From an uncultured Candidatus Saccharibacteria bacterium (GTDB lineage: Bacteria; Patescibacteriota; Saccharimonadia; Saccharimonadales; Saccharimonadaceae), in the NCBI GenBank assembly GCA_938046495.1, contig CALIXG010000114.1:1-17262 (forward strand): a stretch of DNA of 17,262 nt, given 5' to 3'. Positions 7,724-13,386 of the stretch are shown here, in pieces; within the stretch, counting starts at the first letter, position 1; every line of letters begins with the position of its first letter. The notes under the pieces were generated by a model. It was not told where the DNA came from, ran no database searches, and was given only the letters and a program-made list of their open reading frames with translations. Position numbers and translations under genes: made by a program.

Positions 7724-9304
7724 ATGCGACAACATAAGGCAAATTATAAAATTATCATTACGATGATAATTTTGATTGCTATCGGATTGATGATGATTGC
7801 CTTGGTAGGTCCGTCTTATGCGAAAGTGAAGGGGGAAGATACGGTGTATTGGATGGATCAGGTGAAATATCTGGTGATTACGGCGGTGCTGCTATTTTTT
7901 GAAACTAGAGTGAATTTGGTGGAAGTAGAGAATGCCAAAAAACCTAATGGGATTTGGCGAATATTGGATGCTATAGCGAAACAATTACCGATGATTTTAT
8001 TATTTTTGGGTCTTAGTTTAAACTTGCTACTCGCGGTAGCGGCAGGGCGTTCAACTTTGGCATATTGTCAGCTAGGTGCCTGTAGGTGGCTGAGACTCGG
8101 GCCAATTACGATTCAGGTGTCGGATTTTTTGAAGTTAGGAGTGATGCTTTATCTCGCAAAGATTACCGCGGATTTTCAGGCGAGGGGTGGATTTTTGGAA
8201 GAGGCTGGCAGGACGACGGCACTCGGAATGTTGATGCAGCTTTTGATGGATTTATTTGCGATGATTAGAATGAAAAGGAGTGGCAAAGCCGCGAGTGAGA
8301 AGGTTTTTACGAACCAGGCGGGGTTTTCGGGTCAGGCTGGGGCTACGAGACAGGCTGGTTTTGCTAATCAGGTGAATTTTGGGCGTAATGGTTATGGCCA
8401 AAATTTTGCTGCGGGAAATTTTGTTGCGGGAAATTTCGCGAAGGGAAGCGTTCGAGGGGGTAAGCTGGAAAGATTGGTGGCAAAAATTTTAGCTCGTGGT
8501 CAGGCTTCCGGCTGGGCGAGTGGGGAGATTTTAAGAAAAAGTTATCAATTTTATGCGAAATTTTTTGGTGTTTTAGGGGTTTCACTGTTTTTGATTGTGG
8601 TATCTCAGAAAGACTTGGGTTCGGCGGTACCGCTCGGGGTGATTGCGCTGATGATTTTATTCGTGGCAGGAATTAAGATTTGGAAAATTATGATTTTATT
8701 CGCGGTGATTTTGGCGCTGGGCGTGGGGATGATTTTGTCTTCACCGCACCGTCGTGAACGCTTGTTTACTTTTACGGGTAAGGGCGATGCGACGACGGAT
8801 TATCATATCGAAAACGCACTAATTACCGTGGGGTCGGGTGGATTTCTCGGAGTGGGAATCGGGAATAACGTGCAGACGGCCGGATATTTGCCAGAGTCAA
8901 TTACCGACTCGATGTTCGCGGTGGTTTCCGAAATGTGGGGATTTGTAGGGGCGGTGGCTGTGATTGGACTTTACGTACATTTATTTATGGAAATTCTGAA
9001 AGTGGCGAATACTTCGGAAAACCTCTATTTTAGATTGGTAACGATGGGGGTGTTTGCTTGGTTATTTTCACAGGTGGCGGTGAATATTAGTGCGATGATT
9101 GCATTGATTCCGCTGACTGGTATTACTTTGCCGTTACTTTCAAAAGGTGGAACGAGCCTTCTGATAACGTGTTTTGGACTCGGGCTAGTGATTAATATTT
9201 CACGGTTTACTGCGAGGACGGAAATTTCGGATGATGAGCGAAATGAGGAAATTAAAAATAATTTAAGGATGAGTAGAAGCGGTAGATTGGGAGGAAGAAG
9301 ATGA
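7724..9304 (+). CDS. ftsW: FtsW peptidoglycan polymerase (SEDS family) with a large low-complexity cytoplasmic insertion
   Basis: 526 aa, well above the usual 370-420. SEDS features: GACRWLRLGPITIQVSDFLK (118-137; the common motif is RWIxxGxxxIQPSE), SQKDLGSA (294-301), the extracellular loop with YLPESITDSMFA whose D395 matches the catalytic Asp of LPExxTD, and LTGITLPLLSKGG (464-476). FtsW polymerises lipid II into glycan strands with its partner PBP. Residues about 155-275 are an insertion in the loop that is cytoplasmic in FtsW: first an amphipathic stretch, then a Gln/Gly/Asn/Phe/Ala-rich repeat region (196-240), then a basic segment. The frame stays open and the gene continues normally, so it is not a frameshift. 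GGAG at 7711 precedes the ATG at 7724; the stop overlaps murG by 4 bases. Confidence 0.92.
   Translation: MRQHKANYKIIITMIILIAIGLMMIALVGPSYAKVKGEDTVYWMDQVKYLVITAVLLFFETRVNLVEVENAKKPNGIWRILDAIAKQLPMILLFLGLSLNLLLAVAAGRSTLAYCQLGACRWLRLGPITIQVSDFLKLGVMLYLAKITADFQARGGFLEEAGRTTALGMLMQLLMDLFAMIRMKRSGKAASEKVFTNQAGFSGQAGATRQAGFANQVNFGRNGYGQNFAAGNFVAGNFAKGSVRGGKLERLVAKILARGQASGWASGEILRKSYQFYAKFFGVLGVSLFLIVVSQKDLGSAVPLGVIALMILFVAGIKIWKIMILFAVILALGVGMILSSPHRRERLFTFTGKGDATTDYHIENALITVGSGGFLGVGIGNNVQTAGYLPESITDSMFAVVSEMWGFVGAVAVIGLYVHLFMEILKVANTSENLYFRLVTMGVFAWLFSQVAVNISAMIALIPLTGITLPLLSKGGTSLLITCFGLGLVINISRFTARTEISDDERNEEIKNNLRMSRSGRLGGRR
8309..8443 (+). repeat. Degenerate in-frame repeats encoding the Q/G/N/F-rich FtsW loop
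   Basis: Two short repeat families lie side by side within ftsW. One has CAGGCGGGGTTTTCGG, CAGGCTGGGGCT and CAGGCTGGTTTTGCT, encoding QAGF / QAGA / QAGF. The other has GCGGGAAATTTTGTT and GCGGGAAATTTCGCG, encoding AGNFV / AGNFA. They keep the frame and give a protein segment with no predicted fold, suggesting local expansion by slippage or unequal recombination. Confidence 0.7.
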
Positions 9305-10518
9305 AAATTTTAGTAGTAGGCGGCGGATCGGGTGGACATATTACTCCAGCGATGTCGGTGGTGCAAGAAATTTTGAAAATGAAGCCGAAGAGTAAAATTG
9401 AATTCTGGACTGATGCGAAATACTATAAGAATGTAGTGAAACTGGCGAATGAAGCGAAGTTGGCTTGGGGTGGCGAAGAAGAGACGGGTGTGAAATTATA
9501 CTTACGTGTGCGTAAGGTTTTTGCGGGAAAATTTCATCGTTACCATGGTTTGAAATTGTCGGATTATTTTGATAATCACGCGAAAACTTTTTGCGATGTG
9601 GTGTTCGGAAATATTGCGGGGGCCTTTGGTTTTGCTATGGGTTTTCTGCAAACTTTGTGGCGTTTTAGTCGAAAAGAAAATCGTCCAGATGTAATTTTTT
9701 TGAAAGGTGGATTCGTGGGATTACCGGTCGGAATCGTGGCGGGGATTTTTAAAATTCCATATTTGATTCACGAATCGGACGCGACGATGGGACTCGCGAA
9801 CCGAATTTTGAGTAAAAAAGCGAAAATTATTGCTATGGGTACGCCGGTGGAGAAAGAGGACTCACGTTATGTGTTCGTGGGGATTCCAGTGGGGAAGGAA
9901 TTTGAAAAAGTGGCGGAGAGTAAAAAGAGGCGCCTAAAAAGAGAATTGGGATTCGATCCGGAGCGAAATTTAGTGATCGTGACGGGTGGCTCGCAAGGTT
10001 CAATGCATATTAATCAAGCAGTACGGGAAATTTTGCCAGAACTTTTGAAATATACGTCGGTGGGATTGGTGTCTGGTCGTAAGCATTACGAGGATATGAT
10101 TGATCTTAAGAAATACGAAACTTGGGAAAAAGGTAAATTGACTTCGGAGTTTCGGATGTGGAATTTTTCGCCAGTGATGCACGAAATTTTAGGTGCGGGA
10201 GATATCGTGGTATCGCGTGCAGGTGCAACTACAATGGCGGAACTAGCTAGTCTGGGAAAGCCAACGATTTTGGTGCCGTTTGAAAAATTGCCGGGCGGAC
10301 ATCAGGTGAAAAATGCAGAAAAATTAGCGCGTGACGAAGCGGTAGAAATGATTTTGGACCGCGAAATGGAGATGGCCCCAGAAAAATTATTGAAAAAGAT
10401 TTTGAATTTGCTAAAAAATAGCGAAAAGCAAGCTAAGTTAGTGATGAATTTTAAGAAATATGCGAAATTAGATGCGAGCGAGTCGCTAGCGAAATTGGTG
10501 CTGGGCTTGAAGAAATAA
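9301..10518 (+). CDS. murG: UDP-GlcNAc:lipid I N-acetylglucosaminyltransferase
   Basis: 405 aa, longer than the usual 350-370. A GT-B fold enzyme at the inner membrane face that adds GlcNAc to lipid I to make lipid II. N-terminal GGGSGGHITPA (7-17) and KGGFVGLP (135-142) bind the acceptor side; HESDATMGLANRIL (157-170) matches HEQNxxxGxxNxxL. C-terminal GGSQGSMHIN (229-238), SRAGATTMAEL (305-315) and PGGHQVKNAEKL (331-342) form the UDP-GlcNAc site. The extra length sits in the N-domain at about residues 58-120 (KLYLRVRKVFAGKFHRYHG, then a hydrophobic segment), probably a larger membrane-facing surface. The ATG at 9301 overlaps the ftsW TGA, so the two are translationally coupled. Confidence 0.95.
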   Translation: MKILVVGGGSGGHITPAMSVVQEILKMKPKSKIEFWTDAKYYKNVVKLANEAKLAWGGEEETGVKLYLRVRKVFAGKFHRYHGLKLSDYFDNHAKTFCDVVFGNIAGAFGFAMGFLQTLWRFSRKENRPDVIFLKGGFVGLPVGIVAGIFKIPYLIHESDATMGLANRILSKKAKIIAMGTPVEKEDSRYVFVGIPVGKEFEKVAESKKRRLKRELGFDPERNLVIVTGGSQGSMHINQAVREILPELLKYTSVGLVSGRKHYEDMIDLKKYETWEKGKLTSEFRMWNFSPVMHEILGAGDIVVSRAGATTMAELASLGKPTILVPFEKLPGGHQVKNAEKLARDEAVEMILDREMEMAPEKLLKKILNLLKNSEKQAKLVMNFKKYAKLDASESLAKLVLGLKK

Positions 10519-10583
10519 GATTGAAAATAGGATTTGAAAGAATTAGGATCAAAATAGGTTTTGAAAATAAAAAGGCGATAAAA

Positions 10584-11123
10584 GTGAGAATTAATAAGAC
10601 GATTGCCTCGAAACGGGAAGAAGTGATTCTGGAGTCGACGAGGATTAAGGAAGAAAAAAGGCGAAAACGTAAAAAAGTGATGCGTTTCGTGGGGCTGAGT
10701 ACGGCGCTGGCGCTGGGGACGGCAGGCTTAACACTTGGCGCGGTGAGTCTGATTAATCGGGGTGGCGCGAAAAAGACGGAAGTGAAACCGACGGTGGTGA
10801 ATTTAACTTCGAGCGTGGAAATTGTCGATGAATCGGGGAATAAAAACCTGATTACGGACAAGATTAAGCAATACGTGGCGCTTTTGGAGCAGGATTTGAA
10901 GGATTTGGGGGTGAAGATGACTAAGGTGGTGCTGCCGACGGATAAGACGAGACAGCTAGATGTTTATCTCGAGGGTCGTACTGAGTATTATAAGTGTCTG
11001 ATTGACCGTTCGCCAGCAGAATCGGCAGAGGATATTGAGCGGATGCAGCGTTATTTGATAGCGAATAATCTCGCGCCAATTTATGTGGATGTGAGGATCG
11101 AAAGTCGAGCATACTATAAGTAG
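10584..11123 (+). CDS. ftsQ: FtsQ/DivIB-like bitopic division protein
   Basis: A 179-aa protein with a strongly basic cytoplasmic N-terminus (KEEKRRKRKKVMRF), one membrane segment (about FVGLSTALALGTAGLTLGAVSL) and an extracytoplasmic domain of about 120 residues ending in YVDVRIESRAYYK, like the YxDLRxxxxxYxK end of FtsQ/DivIB. The conserved POTRA sequence is not recognisable, so the assignment rests on topology, the C-terminal motif and position after murG. FtsQ would link FtsL and other divisome parts. Start: GTG at 10584 has AAGG at 10572-10575. A TTG at 10521, two bases after the murG stop, would give 200 aa but has a poor ribosome site and adds a repeated KIGFE-x-KIGFE stretch. ATG at 10680 is possible but would drop the basic tail. 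Last gene before a terminator. Confidence 0.65.
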   Translation: MRINKTIASKREEVILESTRIKEEKRRKRKKVMRFVGLSTALALGTAGLTLGAVSLINRGGAKKTEVKPTVVNLTSSVEIVDESGNKNLITDKIKQYVALLEQDLKDLGVKMTKVVLPTDKTRQLDVYLEGRTEYYKCLIDRSPAESAEDIERMQRYLIANNLAPIYVDVRIESRAYYK

Positions 11124-11156
11124 AAAATGTGGCGAGATTGAATACAAAAATTAATG

Positions 11157-11184
11157 AAGAGGCTTCAGGAGAAGGCCTCTTTTT
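11157..11184 (+). terminator. Terminator of the division/wall operon
   Basis: AAGAGGC at 11157-11163 pairs with GCCTCTT at 11175-11181. The inner TTC (11164-11166) pairs with GAA (11171-11173), with one bulged G, and T residues continue to 11184. It lies 33 bases after the ftsQ-like gene and ends the PBP-mraY-ftsW-murG-ftsQ unit. Confidence 0.85.
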
Positions 11185-11282
11185 ATGTGCTATTTTCGAC
11201 TTCTTTTTACGTGCCATGTAGGACTCTTTTTATAAGCTGTTTTCGTGGGTGATGTGGTCTTTATGAAAGAGATAGAAATGAT

Positions 11283-11384
11283 ATGAGTAGACGTTCTGTT
11301 TTTTTGGAGGATGAAAAAACGAGCTGGCGAAGTTTGTTCGGTTTTTTGATATTGGAGATTTTTGTTGGGAATTTAATTAAGTAA
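11283..11384 (+). CDS. Possible 33-aa small membrane protein (uncertain)
   Basis: An ATG-started frame of 33 codons within the long intergenic region. The product starts MSRRSVFLEDEKTSW and continues with a hydrophobic stretch (SLFGFLILEIFVGNLIK), the pattern of a single-pass or amphipathic small protein. The codons (ttg, gag, acg, cga) resemble neighbouring genes. Against it: no clear Shine-Dalgarno (only AAAGAGA about 13 bases upstream), no nearby promoter of the local type, and upstream transcription is terminated at 11184. No family recognised; it may be chance. Confidence 0.22.
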   Translation: MSRRSVFLEDEKTSWRSLFGFLILEIFVGNLIK

Positions 11385-11521
11385 TATATTTTGAAATAAA
11401 ATGGATTTTTCGCAAATAGAAGCGTTCGGTTATTATGTAATAAAAATTAAAAAAGACAAAATGCGATAAAGCTGGAATAATGTTGATGGATTGATCCTAA
11501 TAACAGGGAAGCAATAAAAAG

Positions 11522-11725
11522 TTTTGCACAGGTGTGGAAAACTCGACAAATAATTTGCGCAAGAATTAACAGGGGTGGAGTGGGATCTATATATATGGTG
11601 GGGTTTGTGCAAAAAATAGATATGGTGGTTTAATTGTGGAAAAGTCTGCGAAAAAATGTAAAAAATTATATGAAAAAGTACTTGCAATAAGCATAAATAT
11701 AATTTAGAATTAGGTCAGTGGATAA
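11522..11725. other. Cluster of DnaA-box-like 9-mers with AT-rich flank (possible origin or DnaA-binding locus)
   Basis: Four exact matches to the relaxed DnaA box TTWTNCACA: TTTTGCACA at 11522-11530 (+), and on the minus strand TTTTCCACA at 11533-11541, TTTTGCACA at 11606-11614 and TTTTCCACA at 11635-11643. A one-mismatch box (TTATCCACT, minus strand) is at 11717-11725. The first two face each other across two bases. Next to them lie a TATATATA tract (11588-11596) and an AT-rich stretch (11641-11760) that could unwind. The surrounding 11185-11760 region has no confident gene. A non-coding cluster of this density fits an oriC or another DnaA-binding site. Against an origin: no dnaA nearby, and the genes to its left point toward it with strongly G-rich coding strands, the wrong sense for a fork leaving leftwards. 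Confidence 0.4.
11682..11710 (+). promoter_or_regulatory. Promoter directed into the structured intergenic segment
   Basis: TTGCAA at 11682-11687, exactly 17 bases, then TAGAAT at 11705-11710, the same -10 hexamer as rplU. Transcription would start near 11717, 48 bases before the left inverted arm at 11765, and run through that element toward rsmH. The start overlaps the last DnaA-like box. A second box, TATAAT at 11698-11703, overlaps but has a poor -35. Confidence 0.5.
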
Positions 11726-11764
11726 ATAAAACAAAAACCACAAAAATAAAAGTACATTAAAAAA

Positions 11765-12018
11765 TGTTTGAGGTCGGTCAACTAGGAGTCTTGGCGCGCG
11801 TTTAGGTCACGCGTAATCAAAGCCATTCGCACTTCTTAAAACACCTCCCAATTAACTCAATATGCAACCTACACAATAAGTCTCTCAACAATCATAGTTA
11901 TGAGCCGCGCGAGTGGTAAAACTGTGATACTTTATTGCTAGGTAAAACGTTTCGTTTAAATAACAAAAACTATACAAACACAAACACGCTAAAATTTCTA
12001 GTTGAGCGATCTCAAACA
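11765..12018 (+). ncRNA. Putative structured RNA (or MITE-like element) closed by 21-nt inverted arms
   Basis: The left arm at 11765-11785 (TGTTTGAGGTCG, then GTCAACTAG) pairs with the right arm at 11998-12018 (CTAGTTGAG, then CGATCTCAAACA). 19 of 21 positions are complementary; of the other two, one is a G-T wobble (11773/12010) and one a G-G mismatch. Inside, GCGCGT at 11796-11801 pairs with ACGCGT at 11809-11814, and AAACG at 11945-11949 with CGTTT at 11953-11957. An alternative CGCGCG pairing joins 11795-11800 with 11906-11911. Much of the rest is A/C-rich and looks single-stranded, including ACACCTCCC at 11841-11849, which contains the anti-Shine-Dalgarno core CCTCC. A promoter lies 55 bases upstream. 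It is not tmRNA, RNase P RNA or SRP RNA by their hallmark motifs. No target-site duplication is seen at the ends, so a mobile element is less favoured but not excluded. Confidence 0.5.
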
Positions 12019-12042
12019 AGAAGCAAATAACTACAAAAACCT

Positions 12043-12070
12043 ATCAGAGAAATCTCGGATAAGTTATAAT
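12043..12070 (+). promoter_or_regulatory. rsmH promoter with operator-like palindrome, leaderless start
   Basis: TATAAT at 12065-12070 lies six bases before the ATG at 12077, so transcription should begin at the start codon itself; no Shine-Dalgarno is present. The -35 region (about 12042-12047) has no good hexamer but lies inside an 18-bp interrupted palindrome, ATCaGAGA-AA-TCTCgGAT, at 12043-12060. A protein bound there would block or recruit polymerase. MraZ, the usual regulator upstream of rsmH, is not encoded here and the palindrome does not resemble its TGGGN repeats. Confidence 0.5.
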
Positions 12071-12076
12071 GTAGTT

Positions 12077-12955
12077 ATGAATGAACTTCACAAACCTGTA
12101 ATGCTATCAGAAGTTCTCGAGGCTCTAAACCCGAAACTGGGTGAATCTTATTTGGATTTGACAGCGGGATATGCGGGTCATGCGGGAAAGGTTTTGGCGG
12201 TTACGCAGAATTATAAAGATTCCATCTTGGTAGATCGAGATGAGAATGCTGTGAAATATCTTCGAGAGAAGTATCCATTGGATGAATCAAAGTTAGATAT
12301 TTTACAAATGGATTTTTATAGTGCGGCGCAACACTTAATCGAGTGTGGAAAAACTTTTGATATGATATTGGCAGATTTTGGAGTTTCATCTCCGCAATTA
12401 GATAATTCGGATCGAGGTTTTTCATTTAAAAATGATGGACCTTTAGATATGCGCATGGATAGGACGCAGGAATTATCAGCTGAAACGGTGATTAATCATT
12501 TTCCAGAGAAAAAACTGGTAGAAATTTTCCAAGAATATGGCGAAGAATCTATTGGTCTAGCGAAAAAACACGCGAGGGAAATTGTCACGAGTCGGCCTTT
12601 TTCTTCGACTAAGGAATTGGCGGATCGAATCGCTGGAAATGGATGGCATAAAAAACATCCGGCCACACAGGTTTTTCAAGCTGTAAGAATTTTTGTAAAT
12701 GATGAGCTTTCGATTATCGAAAAAACTTTACCATTATTACCTAAACTTTTGAAACCAAATGGTAGAGTGGCGATTATTACTTTTCATAGCTTGGAAGATC
12801 GGCTGGTGAAGCAATATTTTAAGCAGGAAAGTGCGCTAGGTTATGAATCGAAATTAACAATTTTGACGAAAAATCCAGTAATTGCGGGGGAATCTGAACT
12901 CGTTATCAATCCGCGAGCGAGAAGTGCAAAATTAAGAGTAGCAAAAAGAAATTAA
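12077..12955 (+). CDS. rsmH: 16S rRNA (cytosine-1402-N4)-methyltransferase
   Basis: 292 aa, near the usual 300-315. It begins MNELHKPVMLSEVLEAL, matching the family start HxPVMLxEVLExL. The SAM-binding Rossmann core has YLDLTAGYAGHAGKVL (family: YVDxTxGxGGHS), ILADFGVSSPQLDNSDRGFSF (the RsmH signature DLGVSSxQLDxxxRGFSF) and GPLDMRMD. The C-terminal part includes ATQVFQAVRIFVNDEL (family: RxFQALRIxVNxEL), ITFHSLEDRLVKQYFK and NPRARSAKLRVAKR. It methylates N4 of C1402 in 16S rRNA, tuning P-site decoding. An in-frame TTG at 12002 would add 25 residues, but that stretch contains the right inverted arm and the promoter, so the ATG at 12077 is correct. No terminator is obvious after it. Codon use is less G-biased than in the murG operon. 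Confidence 0.95.
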   Translation: MNELHKPVMLSEVLEALNPKLGESYLDLTAGYAGHAGKVLAVTQNYKDSILVDRDENAVKYLREKYPLDESKLDILQMDFYSAAQHLIECGKTFDMILADFGVSSPQLDNSDRGFSFKNDGPLDMRMDRTQELSAETVINHFPEKKLVEIFQEYGEESIGLAKKHAREIVTSRPFSSTKELADRIAGNGWHKKHPATQVFQAVRIFVNDELSIIEKTLPLLPKLLKPNGRVAIITFHSLEDRLVKQYFKQESALGYESKLTILTKNPVIAGESELVINPRARSAKLRVAKRN

Positions 12956-13022
12956 GGCTAGCTTAGATTTTCAGCACGACTTCAGCTCCATTGATAAAAA
13001 TAAAAACAAAAAAGGAGGCAAT

Positions 13023-13088
13023 ATGCCAAAGCAAATCATTGTAAAAAACAGCTCACGCGCACAAAAAATCAAAGTTAACTTTCGTTAA
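13023..13088 (+). CDS. 21-aa basic peptide ORF with a strong ribosome-binding site
   Basis: AAAGGAGG at 13011-13018 sits four bases before an ATG, the best Shine-Dalgarno in the window together with that of mraY. The 21-codon product (begins MPKQIIVKNSSR, ends KIKVNFR, stop TAA at 13086) is basic with no membrane segment, and I recognise no family. It lies between rsmH and the FtsL-like gene, and a series of hairpins starts 12 bases after its stop. It could be a leader peptide controlling downstream expression, a very small functional protein, or a tiny RNA- or ribosome-binding peptide. The strength of the ribosome site argues that it is translated. Confidence 0.55.
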   Translation: MPKQIIVKNSSRAQKIKVNFR

Positions 13089-13100
13089 TTAGATAAACTT

Positions 13101-13138
13101 TGGGAGCTTTTTGCTCCCATATGACGGGAAATTCTCCC
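13101..13138 (+). promoter_or_regulatory. Tandem alternative hairpins after the 21-codon ORF (attenuator-like)
   Basis: TGGGAGC (13101-13107) pairs with GCTCCCA (13113-13119) around a TTTTT loop. GGGA (13126-13129) pairs with TCCC (13135-13138). The middle segments can instead pair with each other (TCCC at 13115-13118 with GGGA at 13126-13129), and GGGAG at 13102-13106 can pair with CTCCC at 13134-13138. Four segments with exclusive pairings just behind a short translated ORF resemble an attenuator, but no T run follows, so simple termination is not supported. Confidence 0.4.
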
Positions 13139-13153
13139 TAAAGGTGAAGGCCC

Positions 13154-13296
13154 CGATGCGGTTGTGAGTAAATCGTAGAGTGTGTTTTATATAAAAAATA
13201 TGACCTTCCCGAAGACCATATTAGCGATGCGGTAGTGCGGTTAATATGGGACTTCGGTCTATGAATATTTTTTGTGTAAAAAGATAGACTCACAGC
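13154..13296 (+). ncRNA. Putative structured RNA domain upstream of the FtsL-like gene
   Basis: Nested helices are seen directly: GTTGTGAGT (13161-13169) with ACTCACAGC (13288-13296), one wobble; AAAAAATAT (13193-13201) with ATATTTTTT (13265-13273); CCGAAG (13209-13214) with CTTCGG (13252-13257); CCATATTA (13216-13223) with TAATATGG (13242-13249). The helices are collinear, forming one long interrupted hairpin with an 18-nt apical loop. The 13-mer CGATGCGGTtGTG at 13154-13166 recurs as CGATGCGGTaGTG at 13225-13237, once before the outer stem and once in the apical loop. It matches no RNA class I can name. It may be a cis-regulatory leader or a processed RNA. Confidence 0.5.
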
Positions 13297-13320
13297 AATT
13301 AGAAAAATAAAAATAAAAAT

Positions 13321-13380
13321 AATTAGAAATACTAATTAAAATCTTTTTTGCGACAAGATTTTAGCGAGTATTTTTTGCGA
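13321..13380 (+). repeat. Two small hairpins and a direct repeat before the FtsL-like gene
   Basis: AATTAG (13321-13326) pairs with CTAATT (13332-13337), and AAAATCTT (13338-13345) with AAGATTTT (13355-13362). TTTTTTGCGA occurs at 13344-13353 and again at 13371-13380, 27 bases apart; the second copy ends just before the ribosome site of the FtsL-like gene. These may be a regulator site or structural leader; no clear -10 box was found here. Confidence 0.4.
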
Positions 13381-13386
13381 GGAAAA

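Noticed and set aside
8270..8470. Frameshift or assembly error as explanation of the FtsW insertion
   Set aside because: The frame is open throughout, and the residues before and after continue the normal FtsW sequence in the same frame.
10451..10861. 136-codon minus-strand frame over the murG end and ftsQ start
   Set aside because: It is a shadow of plus-strand coding bias, with no ribosome site, promoter or recognisable domain.
11765..12018. Identification of the inverted-arm element as tmRNA, RNase P RNA or SRP RNA
   Set aside because: No GGTTCGA T-loop or CCA end, no GAGGAAAGTCC P4 motif and no GGAAGCAGC SRP loop on either strand.
12002..12076. N-terminal extension of RsmH from TTG at 12002
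   Set aside because: This stretch contains the right inverted arm, a palindrome and the TATAAT box; the family N-terminus begins at the ATG at 12077.
12344..12352. A further DnaA-like 9-mer (TGTGGAAAA) inside rsmH
   Set aside because: It is a single copy within coding sequence and outside the cluster, so it was not counted as support.
13348..13386. Longer FtsL-like protein from TTG at 13348
   Set aside because: The region is a hairpin with a direct repeat and lacks a ribosome site, whereas the ATG at 13387 has GAGG upstream.
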